A DNA stretch of 64,000 nucleotides. Origin: Nipponacmea schrenckii. Lineage: Eukaryota; Mollusca; Gastropoda; Lottiidae. This document shows positions 1-11,400 of this stretch, piece by piece. A program made the translations under genes and the position numbers. Where the stretch lies: the NCBI GenBank assembly GCA_030562195.1, contig CM060199.1, positions 15,830,338 through 15,894,337 on the forward strand, read 5' to 3'. The notes below the pieces were generated by a model, which worked only from the letters and a program-made list of their open reading frames with translations, ran no database searches and was not told the DNA's origin. Numbering within the stretch: the first letter of the stretch is position 1; each line of letters opens with the position of its first letter.

Positions 1-320
1 GCCTGTTGTTAATTTTTCATCTGACATATACCCTAAAAAATACAACAATAAGTAAATTGAATGCTTTTAATAAGAATCAAATGTATTAAAAAAAAATTAA
101 ATGCTTTATAAGAATAATGTGTTCAAAACATGATATATAAATAAGAGCATGATGTGAGCTCTACTCAAGAAAATAAGATCATTGTCCACTACAATATTCA
201 CAAAGTCAACTTCATGTCCAGACAATATTCTTGCTCTAAAGTAAAATACTGAAAAGTAAATCCAAATTTCAAACCTAGTTGTCTTGATAAAAAAAAATTA
301 TAAATATAATAAAGGCTGAC

Positions 321-3300
321 CTGCTAGGGACATTTCTGCTGTACCAGCTAAACACACATCTTGATAAAAATTATCATTTAATTTATAAACTTGATTTTCT
401 CCTGTAGTTTTAAAACCACAAGCTTCCTAAAATAATAGATAACAACATAGGTATAAATTCCATTTGACTTTTGTTTGTCTTTATACATTGTAGACTTTAG
501 TTTCTATATTGACAAGCTTCTGTTAATACCATGGGCACACTTGTAGGTGGAGTTTAGCACTATATAAATAAACACATTATCATTTCATTTATTATCAAAC
601 AATAAATTACCTGCCAGGCATGGTAACATATGCCCACACATTAGCATTGTTAAATCTTTTTTTTTCATTCAAATCATTAAATTTGAACTTGACAACCGTC
701 TTGTTAATTCCAATGCTCACAAGTTTCATCAAAATCCATTGAAAACTGTAGCTTCTAATGCATCCACAATAAAATCTTGATGGGATTTTACTAATTCAAA
801 GTCGATAGCACAAAAATAGCTTTCATTGAAAAAATCATTCATTTCAAACTGGACTGCCGTCTTATCTATTCCAACGCTCACACCAACTTAAACTGGTTAA
901 TTTAACAATCAGTTCCTTCATTTTATTAACTAATTCAGTTTGATCAAGTAGATACATGGATGTAAAAAGCATACACTAGAAATTTTTTGATAATGAAATT
1001 TTGCATACTGCCATTTTAAGTTAAATGGTAAGACAATAGAATAATAATATATAATAATGACATAATAATGAGTTAACTTACAATAACTGGAGCATAAATA
1101 AGATCTGGAACTGAGACAACCTTAAATCCCTACAAAATATAAGACATAATAAATGAAGTATAAATTCAAATTCATTCAGGATGAGTATTGCATAAAATTT
1201 TGCTCAAATTTAAGATTATACAGTATGTTGATCTATATTTTCATTGTTCATTCTTCTTCTTCGAAAATTCAATAGATTATAATAAATTAACTTGATAACA
1301 ATATATATTACAGGTCTCTAAAATTCAGTAAAAAATGGATAACATTGTATATATTAAGGAAATATTTTCAGCTTGATCCAAGAATATATTTGATAGTTCA
1401 ATGGATTAATATAGCTGATTCACACTAAGATAAAAAAAAACTTACATGCTGTTTTAATGTGTTCAGAGTGTATTTTATTAAAGCCATTTCTAAATCTACA
1501 AGTTCATCTTTAAAATAGTATGTCCTTATACCAGTAGAAAAATTAACATTGCTGAAAAAATAATCATTGATGATATTTATTAATACAATTGAACAATGAT
1601 TAGATGATAGATCACCAAGATCAAAAAAATCAGAAACACTGAAAGTAGTCTATGATCACATTTTTCCCATCATTCTATTAACTATTCAAAGTTTAGAATC
1701 ATGTATGTATCTTTTCATAGTTAGATTCTAAACCTTGGATAGTTAATAGTGAGGAAGGCTTAGCCAAAACGTGACATGACAATAGTATATATTTTTAATT
1801 GTTTTCCCCTATTATGGGTATTTGTGATATAATTTAACAAGATTACATGTGTTTGCCAGTCTAAAATAACACCTCAATTAAGTTCGAGTGAGTTTTCGCA
1901 CTCCAGAATATTCTCATTATTGACTAAAATCATTCTTTTGTTCAAATTTCTTTAAAAGAAAATCTGTCCCAGGACATGTGACTTCACAATTTCAATTTGG
2001 ACTTTTATACAATTTTGGCAATATTTCAAAACTTACTCTATTCTGAGTATGTCTAGGTTTTCACCAATTTTGACCACACTTCTTGGCTTAAAATTAAAAC
2101 CTGCATTTGAAAATATTAAGGTATTAATCAGTGAAATGTTAAGCCATATTGTTCATTAACCTCAATTAATTAAATAAAGATAAAAACTGCCATATGCCAT
2201 TTTTAAAATACAATCCAATTCTGCATTAATGCAACTGTCTTAGTAAATTATAACATCTTTAAATTTCATGAAAACTTACGTTTAGATTCGCCTACAGTTT
2301 CAACTAATCTGGAATTTTCTTCTTCACCAAGAGGCTAAATAAACAATACATAAATGAAATGAAATGGTTGATTTCACCAAACTTTTCTGAATTTGATTAG
2401 GCTTATTAAGACTGATAAATGACACATAGTTTTAAAAAATATCCAGAGATAAATTTTCAGAACACATTTTTAAAGCTAATATATATTTCTTTAACATTTT
2501 TCTAAAGTTAAAAACCTGATCAAAGTGGTAAAATCCACCATTCTCTAGTGGAATAATTCTACTTACTGTGTCTGGATGATGAGTGTTTGGTATATCACTA
2601 GCTTCTTTTATCAAACTTTTCCAGATTCTATCTTTGCTACTTGTCTAAAAGAAGATGAAATATGTGTTTAACCAAATTTTGTCCACAAGATTAAAGACTT
2701 CTTGAGTTAAATTTTCAATAAAAATTACCAATAGATTATTATAGCAACTAATGGTAATATATGTGCATATATATAACAAATATACCTCATTTTCTTCATT
2801 ATACTCCTTCCATAAGTTAGTCTGCAAGGAAAAATGAAAACAATTATTAAATATTCAAGCTATCTTTTCACTTAATACTTTTGCAATACTTAGCCAATAA
2901 TGAAACTTAATGTTGTATAAATTGTATCTTTAAAAATTCTGTTACAATTTAATTTGAGGAACTTTATTATCTAAAAATTTATTAAAATGAGTTTAGTCTT
3001 CTGGTCATCTGATTGCTCACTAAAATCGATTTAAATATAGTGTTATTACCCGAAAAAAGATTGCTGTCTTAGAATGAAAATAAAATTTTAAACTTGGCCA
3101 ATAAGAGCATATTCATCAGTAGATATACAAGCTGCCATGATTAACATAACAGAATCCAATAAATCCAAAACACTAAGTAATTATCCATAAAAATGAAATT
3201 AATTTTTGAAAAAATAATAATAAATTGATTAAGAGTTTTAGAATAATTACTTAGTTTTTTGAGTATTCCAGATTTTACAGGGATTCTTTATGATACCAGA

Positions 3301-4133
3301 TAAGTTCACTGATGAATATATGTAGTACAAAAGTTAAAAGTAAGTAGTTTGAGATAGTAAACCTTTTTGAACTGGAAGCGTTTTCCGGGAGCCGATTAAT
3401 AATTGTCAATAAATTCATTGTTAATTAACCACCTCTTACCGTTAATCTCTTAATTAACTAAATTAAATGACCGGTAGTGTTAGGAATCTCATTGACTAAA
3501 CGTGATAGTTAGGAAATTTAATTTTTAATTATTTTTTTTTTAACGTCACTGACGGTGACTGACCGGCGGAGCCTATTTGCAAACGGTCATTTTGGCATGA
3601 CTGCCGGTCAAGTCCGGCAAATAGAGCCAAATCAACAGCTCTGATATGTACTCAAATTGACCATTCTTAAATTTTATGTTCTTGGATTTCTTTCTTATTT
3701 AAGTTTTTGGGAATAAGGCTTTGTAGTAATTTAACGTGAAAGCAGTAATCTCTCTTAATCATCCTTATCAAGTTGACCAGTGAAAAATTCTACTTACTAC
3801 TTTTCTGATATCTCCAACCCCTTTTCTACATTTTATGTTCGCTTCTATGGCTGCAGTATTGTTAGGGTCACATAAATATTGCCAATCAAACTCTGGTTGT
3901 GGACCTTTAAAATGTGTCTGCCATTCTTTAGGGTTGTGTTCAGTTGTACTATGTAATGCTGAGGTGGTATAATGGTGTTTACATCCATTGCATGGGTACT
4001 GGATGATTCTTGCTTTAGAGCACAATTTATAAAGTTTCAAGTAGTGAACAAATATTTTTCTGAATGAAGAATTCATCTCCTTTAACTTCAAACTGGAGAA
4101 ACTCCTAGAGATAAGAGTTGATGCTTTAAACAT
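321..4133 (-). CDS. SARS2: Mitochondrial seryl-tRNA synthetase family protein (SARS2 or SLIMP), 5' part only
   Basis: Partial gene running off the left edge. Exons from the start codon: 3798-4133, 2786-2821, 2567-2644, 2280-2334, 2037-2100, 1446-1551, 1082-1129 and 321-426; all junctions are GT-AG and phases agree, giving about 276 N-terminal residues. The N-terminus is rich in Ser, Lys and Arg without acids, as in a mitochondrial presequence. Family motifs in order: CRKGVGDI, the end of the tRNA-binding arm (IPNTHHPDT), NFKPRSVVKIGENLDI entering the catalytic domain, and CLAGTAEMSLAG, which corresponds to the LAGTAE segment of class II SerRS. Known function of the family: charging mitochondrial tRNA-Ser. 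The helical arm is much shorter than in human SARS2, so the insect-described paralogue SLIMP, which does not aminoacylate, is a real alternative. The C-terminal catalytic motifs lie outside the window. Exons could have been missed between 2821 and 3798. Confidence 0.82.
590..930. repeat. Dispersed repeat fragment in SARS2-family intron
   Basis: The stretch begins with a GCCAGGCATGGTAACATATG-like segment that recurs near 50095 (GCCAGGCAAGGTAATATACG) and 52140, followed by phrases such as TTTCATCAAAATCCAT shared with the repeat arrays at 49-53 kb. It looks like a diverged copy of that dispersed family sitting in the intron between exons 321-426 and 1082-1129. Confidence 0.4.
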
Positions 4134-4575
4134 GAGAATGACTTTGAGAAGATGAAATATTGCAGAAACACACTTAATTTTTGTTAACTGCCCTTTGTAA
4201 ATGTAAGTTTTATATAGAGATCATGTGGTGTAAGCTTACATATTATGTTCCAAGGATACAGCCAGACCTTCGGCCACACAAATAAACCTGTATGGTACTG
4301 TACTTATAAAGAGGTATCATTGACATTGATAGGAATCATGTCCAGAATAAATGATCCACCAATGTTTGAAAAATGGAGAAAACGTTCTCATCCACTTGAA
4401 TTTTTATTTTTGTATGAATTGAACTATCAATTTCAAAACTGTGCAGAGAGCTTTAGATTGTCTTAGGGGTATTATTATATATCCGTAAGAAACATTAAGT
4501 TAGTGCTTTTTTGGGTACAATTCAATGACAAAACCTTAACTTTCTATGTACACGAAGAGATTCTAGACACATACC

Positions 4576-4676
4576 GTAATTTAAACTCAACGCGAGTAAT
4601 AACGTCTATTCCATTAAGTGGTAAATACTTTATCACTATCAGACCTTGTTCGAGGAAAGAGACAAGCTTGTCATGC
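4576..4676 (-). other. Unassigned candidate exon upstream of the SARS2-family gene
   Basis: On the minus strand a T-rich tract ending in AG (at 4677) precedes an open stretch of about 33 codons that reads like coding sequence (for example LVSFLEQGLIVIKY, then LPLNGIDVITRVEFKL) and ends at a possible GTATGT donor. I do not recognise the family. It lies between the SNW1 3' end and the start codon of the SARS2-family gene and does not join that ORF in frame, so it could be a relic, an exon of another transcript, or chance. Confidence 0.2.
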
Positions 4677-4852
4677 TAAAAAAATCATATTTAAAGCTGT
4701 AACAAATGCTTAATGTGATCTAAATTCTATCGATATATTTTGATGTTTTGTTTGGCAATGGGGGCTGACATCTTGAAATAAGCGCCCCCTAAAATGAAAA
4801 GGGAGGCAATTCAACACTTATATAACAGACCAAAATACATTATCTGGTAATA

Positions 4853-4858
4853 TTTATT
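4853..4858 (-). terminator. Candidate SNW1 polyadenylation signal
   Basis: AATAAA on the minus strand (TTTATT on plus), about 550 bp past the SNW1 stop codon. The interval 4859-5406 shows no coding signal and is best read as SNW1 3' UTR. No transcript evidence is available. Confidence 0.35.
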
Positions 4859-5406
4859 CACATTTAAAAGAGCACACATTTTTTCCTTCTTCCAAATTGA
4901 CAATCTACATTATAATAGGGCAAAATTACAGCAAGGCAACCATAATTCATGTTCTATGTTGAACTAGTTCTACTTTTGAACCTATTTACAGACTTAAGAC
5001 ATAATCTGAAGGCTAGTCAAATATAGCCTAAAAATAATTTTCTGGTTAATACGTAATTCAGTGGGAGAATGTCTATATTTGGTCCATATATTGTCAGTAT
5101 ACACAAATGAAAAATGATAAGTGTAAATGGATAATTGTGCATCTATTTACAAATGATTGCAAAGGGATTCATATTTACATTTTTCTTTAAAATCCATTGC
5201 TGGATAACAAATTACAATTTAGCCAGGCATTAAAATGCAATGCAGAAATATGAAAGAGATCAATACAATGATCTGTCCATAAAATTCAAACTAGATTAAA
5301 TCCTGACATGGAAAATTGTAATGAGATACCAAGAGTTCTAATTCTCGTCAAGTTAATCAATATGCAATAAATTTTTTTTGAAATGTATTTGATTGTCATT
5401 AAAAGT

Positions 5407-8400
5407 CTATTCTCTTCTTTTTTTCTTTTCATAATCACGACTAGATCTTGAGTCGTCTGCAGTTCGTTTTTGACCAGTTTTAGCCTCTTTAAAGAATTTA
5501 TCTAAACCAAACAAATCTTCTTCAACATCTCTTTCAAACTGAACAGGTCCTTCTCTTCGACGACTTCTGTCAGTTCCTTCAAAATCACGATCTGGAACAA
5601 ACCTGAAATAAAAGAGAGAAAAGCCATGAAACAGAGGAAAATAATGGCACCATAAAGCAGCAGGTTTGAATAATGTAAACAGCAGCAATACAGAAAGAAA
5701 TTCTTCAGAGTATGACATGGGCATTATCATTATGGTGCATCATAAATAACAAATTTACTGAAATGCATATGGTAACATTCTCTGGGGCAAACAAAAGATG
5801 TGCAATTTGATAAAAAATATTATTCAAAAATATTAAGCAACACAGATCACTATTTCTTTTCGGCATCAGTCACATACAACCAAAAAAAGAGAAATTTAAC
5901 TGACATGGAGTAAAAATCAATGAAGCAAATAATTCTATAAATAAGGAAATTTACTCCAGATAAGAAAGGATTATAAACCCAAGTAACTAGTTTTCTACGA
6001 AGTGCACTATACAAATAAAGTTAAGTTAGGCCGTGCAAAGTAAATTGTCTGTTTTACAGGCCTTTTTTTTAAAAAAATGGGGCGAGAGGGCGAATTTATT
6101 ATTTATTATTTATAAGCGCTTTTTTAAATTTGGCACCAAAGGAAATCGGAGCGAGCGAAGCTATTTATTATTTATTTCCACAAATTTAAAAAATAGATTT
6201 AAATCACCATTCAGATGTTTTTGGGGTTTGAATGATAATAGTTGATAGAAATAACAGAACTTTTTTACCTTTCAACTTCACATAAACGTAATCATTCCAA
6301 CATATTTACTACCTCTGACAATGATGCACTTAGGGTGCTTCAGGGCTGATAATATTATGTCAAGACAATGTTATTCTACTACAGTACTAATCCATTTCTA
6401 TCCATCTGTCAACTGTATTTTAAAACGCCATTGTATGGTAATAATTGTTATTATTGGAAATTTTGGAACAAATTGTCATACATCACATCACATGAACAAA
6501 ACAATCTGAGATCGAACTTCTATTTTAATAATTTTCATCTAGGCCTATTATGTTACAAATGCCGATTTTTCGATAACTCGTACTAAAGGAGTACTTCCGG
6601 TTTTTACTTCAGTAAAGCGGAATGTGTTGAGTGATACCAATAATGAGAAAATCGATCGTATTGGAACGTATAAAATTCGTATTTTCTTGTATTCGTTCCC
6701 ATTTTTCCATAGATATTAACTTTTTCAAATCAATAGCAGAAAAAAACCCGCTGCATTCTTTTACTTGTAATTGTAACGGGTCTCGATTTGTTCCACCATT
6801 ATTATCCAGAAACGAAATCTTCAAGATTAAGATTAATTTAATGTTTGGATTATCCTCACGAAAGTGTGAATAATTTTCATAATTGTGCTTCCTTCCGCAA
6901 ATAATTGTATTTTCGAACGTTAAATTGTATCAGAATCAATTTCAGTTTCAAGTTGTAGAAGAAAATCTTTTTATCGGTGATGAAAAACGCATTCTAAGCC
7001 ACTTCCGGTTTTTCGTTAAACGTCAAGGGAGATAATTATGGTAAAAAATATTTTCGGGAACGGGGAAATAACTCTATTTTACACACAATTTTGGAGACGC
7101 GCGCGCATTATTTATTAATTATTCCAAAATGTCAATAAATAGTTTTGGAGCGCGGGGTATTTTACCGGAGCGCGCGGGGCCTGTAAAACAGACAATTTAC
7201 TTTGTACGGCCAAAGTTAAGTTAGTATAATTAGATCGCAGGGTTTGATAAGATAACAGCTGTCCCACACATTCGGTTCATTCGTATAAACAGAAGGGAGA
7301 TATAAGATCCCCTTTATTGACTTTTATCATTTAGTTAGATTCTAGTCATTCTCAGTCCAGATGGAAATTTATTTCACAAAAAATATGACACATCAATAAT
7401 TATTAACGTATTTTCCCAAATATTGTCATGAATTCCGGACTTAATTAGAACTCGTCTTTCAAAAACTGTACTTTTAACATGGCTGCTCCATCAACTTTCT
7501 GTTAGTAGATAAAAGACTATTTATGGGGTGACCTACATATTGCTGTTCTCTAGTTTTAGTATCAGTTCATTAGCGTTATGTTAAAATGTTATGTATTTAT
7601 GTGCCAATTTAGCACCTTTAATTGTTATTTTAAATAAATATCTAAACACACAACTCAAGTTAAAAAAAAAATGTTCAGGTCATCCCTTATATAAAATTAG
7701 TAGGCCTATAAGCATATCAGGACACAATTATATGGATAAGAATTACTTTATTAAATAACTTGCGATGTTTCAACAAGGGTACTCCCGTCTATATCAAGCA
7801 ATGATACAACATAACAATAGAAACTCTCTTTAAATGTATCCATATATATTCTCCCATTACTAATTGCCACTCAAGGAAGTTAGTATATGCATAGTGAGTA
7901 ATGGAAAATAGAATAGACAAGCAATGGACAAAGAAACGAAGGGTAAACCAAGCATTCTGACCTTTTATTTTTCATGAGAGCATCCAAATCTCCTCCATAA
8001 TTATCCTTATCAATGTTTTTAGAAGGTCTGTAGATAGAATTAGCTATTTTATTTTCATCACGCCAGGCTTTATCATATACAGTATAGGCCTCATCATCTC
8101 CAAAACCACTATCCATACCCTGTAAAACAAACATTGCACATTAATAAGCATCCACATGCCGAAATGTTAAATAAATATTTTCAAAGAGTGCAAATAATCT
8201 TATATTCCTATATTCCACCAAATATTCCATATCACAGACGAAACTCTTTCAAAATAAAAGTTCCATGAATTTGTGACGAAATAGGTAAAAAGAATCTGAA
8301 TGATTTAAAACATACACTGCAATTACCACATTTCAGAAAAGATAAATTTCTAAAATTTCTTTATTTAAAGTTATGGAATTTTTTTAAACAAAAACTGGAA

Positions 8401-11400
8401 AATGTATTGTTGAAAGAGATTGAAAAGATTTTTTCGCAATTTTCTATGTGTATGAAACAGGACACTGATAGTTTCAAATTTTCAATCAGAAGTGATTGAT
8501 GGCGTCACTAATCACAAAATATACTTGTATCACATTAGGGTTTTGCTAGTTTAAGTTGAATTGCAGGAACATAACAACTGATAGAAAATTAGAATGGTTC
8601 TAATTGATGTCCCGAAACACATAAAAGATCCCCTTTACAATCCCAAATAAATTATCAAATCATGTCCTTAGTATGACCATATAAACTCACACAATTATGC
8701 TCTCTGTATCAAAAGTATGGTAAAAAATATATTAAAAACAGACATTACCCTAGATTGGTTAAATAATCGTTGATCAAACTGTGTTTCCTGTGAATTGCTA
8801 GTATTAGGTATATCTAGAGCAATCTTCTCGCTAATATCTCTCTCACGTTCTTTCTGTAATCGATTCCTGAAACATATACATTATTATCAAAACATTATCT
8901 TGTCATAAGTATTTAAACATTTTTCCTGAAAATTGTCAGTTGGAAAGAATATGTTTGTGAAAACTAAAGCTAATGAGGTGTGATGCAAAAATGGTGCAAA
9001 TACCTCTTATCAGGAGCAGCTCTGGCCAAATTTCTATCTCTTTGTCTATTTTTCTGTCGTTCTCTTCTAATTTCTTCTCTTTCTCCCATATCATCATCTT
9101 TATCTTAAATAAAACAAGACTAAAATAACACAGGTGAAGTAGAGGGTTTTTTATCCAGTATTATTTAAAGCATTTGTACATTGCAAAATAAGTCAATTTG
9201 ACTGAACATATTCTCAAACTACTTGCTTTAAGGCATGACATATTCCAACATTGTGTTATTATTCAGAAAGAGATGAACTAAAAAATAATCTCATAGTCAT
9301 TAAGTATAAAAGCATTATTATTTTCTTATGCAACAATGTCATTAGTGCATGATGGTAAAATGTTACCAACCATCATCTTTATGTCTAATACCAGCTCTTT
9401 CTTCTCTAGCTTTACTAGCCAATAATCTTAACCCATCTTCTCTCTTTTCTTTTTCTTTCTGAGCCATTTTCTTTTCAATTTGAGCTCTCATTTCTACAGC
9501 TTCCCTAGCCTAGGAATATAAATTATAAATTCTAAAAAGACAAGGAATAGTATACAGTTTTCCTATACATGATGTTATGCTACGTTATGTTATCTTCTTC
9601 TGAATTGATCAGCTCTATTATCTGGGACAGTACATACTAAGACAATAACTGTCACATAAAAACAAAAAACATATTAGCTAGATATTTCTTTGGTGTCCAT
9701 TTCTCTTGATGACAAACTTTAAACAATAGAAAATTAAATTGAATCTTACTTTTCTATCAGCTATATACAAGGCTTCAGCTAATTTAGCAAAATTTTCATT
9801 AACATGGACACCTTGTAACCCTCTACCATCAGCTGCTAATCTTTTAGCCAATGGTATCGTATAACCCTACAAAATATATATAATATTCATGAAAAATTCA
9901 AAAGTTAAGTTTTTATGACATTGCCTCTTAAAAAATAAATTTGTATAGATCATCTTCACAGACACACCAAATTCCATGTACAGTAAAACCTGGATTATCC
10001 GGAACCTGGATGTACCGGAATCCTGTTCAAACCGGCACAATTCTACGGTCCCTATATTTTTCCTCTATTGCTTAACTTAATTTAACCTCTGTAAACCGGC
10101 AACCTCTATACATCGGCACTGGCATCAATCGTCAGTCCCGAATGACAGAATCAACTATATTTCACCTGCACAAACCGGCATCAAAAGCTATTCACCGACA
10201 TCGGTCAAGTGATTTCGTGTTAAATAAAATAATGATTAGACCATTATACAATAGATATCCTAATTAGATGTCAATTGATAATTAAAAAGAATGAATGTGG
10301 ATTGTCTCAGGCGGTGGCTATTGTTCACGTGATACGCTTCCATTTTGACACTTTGATATCGAAAGTAGCCTGTTATGCATGTAATAAATGATTGTTTACA
10401 TGCTACAGTCAAATTATAAAGCGTTTTTAAGAAACGAAGTTCTGATACTATTAAATTAAATCTACCGATAATACAAAACAAATTTTGAAACGATGTCTAT
10501 GCTATTTATAAATCACACAGAATTGACGATTATCATAAACTATCGTGAAGACTTCAAAATTTCGTTTATGGTAAAATTAAGGCTAATCATAAAAGCGAAA
10601 GTAGAGTGTACCGGATGTTGTTATAAAAACGTTATCGGGTGAAAAATGGATCAAATTATCATCTTAATCGGGGGATTAATTAATCAGACAATGATAATGT
10701 TATTACGGGGTGAGATTAACGCGTGTCACTGGCAAATAAAATACAAGTAAAGAATATTTTATTGATTTATGGTAAAGAATTTTGACATTGAAAACCGTAG
10801 GCCACGTGAAAATTATGGTTATGAAAAGAAAAAAAAATCGGTAGATTTGAGTCAGCATGCAAAGTCGGTAGAAACCCGACGAAATCGGTAGATTACACAT
10901 GTATGCCTTTATCTTCAACTGTTTTTTCCACATCCGGAAATCACCAGAACCTGTCTAAACCGGCATTTTCGGGCCAAATAATTACCAAAAATATTTTTAA
11001 GGTAACATTATGTCAGTAATACAACACTTGTGGCCTCACCCTATCTAAAATATTTTTCAAATAAATCCAAGTTAATAATCTTATTGTTCTATAAAAGGTA
11101 CCAAAATAAGCTAATGTCAAAGTCTATAAGGAGTACTTACTCTGTTATTTTTCCAATTTGAAATGCATGGTGGAATTTTCCATTCTTGTTGTTCTTTAAC
11201 TGTGACCTGAAAGGACAGAAAAGTTCAAACTAGAAAAGTTCAAACAATAAACACTTAAAGAATTTCATCAACTATTTACAACTTATAATTGAATTATACT
11301 GCATTTTTTTTTATTTGTGTTTTTAAGAAACAATACAAATAAACTTCCTCTTGTGATTTACCTTTCTGTTTGGTGAATGCATGACAGGAGCTGGTGGAGA

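Noticed and set aside
4245..4466. Plus-strand ORF of 73 codons upstream of the SARS2-family gene
   Set aside because: No splice or start context and no family resemblance; it is antisense to the gene's upstream region and short enough for chance in open AT-rich sequence.
6033..6873. Several small ORFs on both strands
   Set aside because: All lie inside the non-autonomous TIR element 6029-7211 and show no transposase motifs.
10260..10933. Minus-strand ORFs of 73 and 76 codons in an SNW1 intron
   Set aside because: They fall inside the pogo-like remnant, with random-looking hydrophobic composition and no homology that I recognise.
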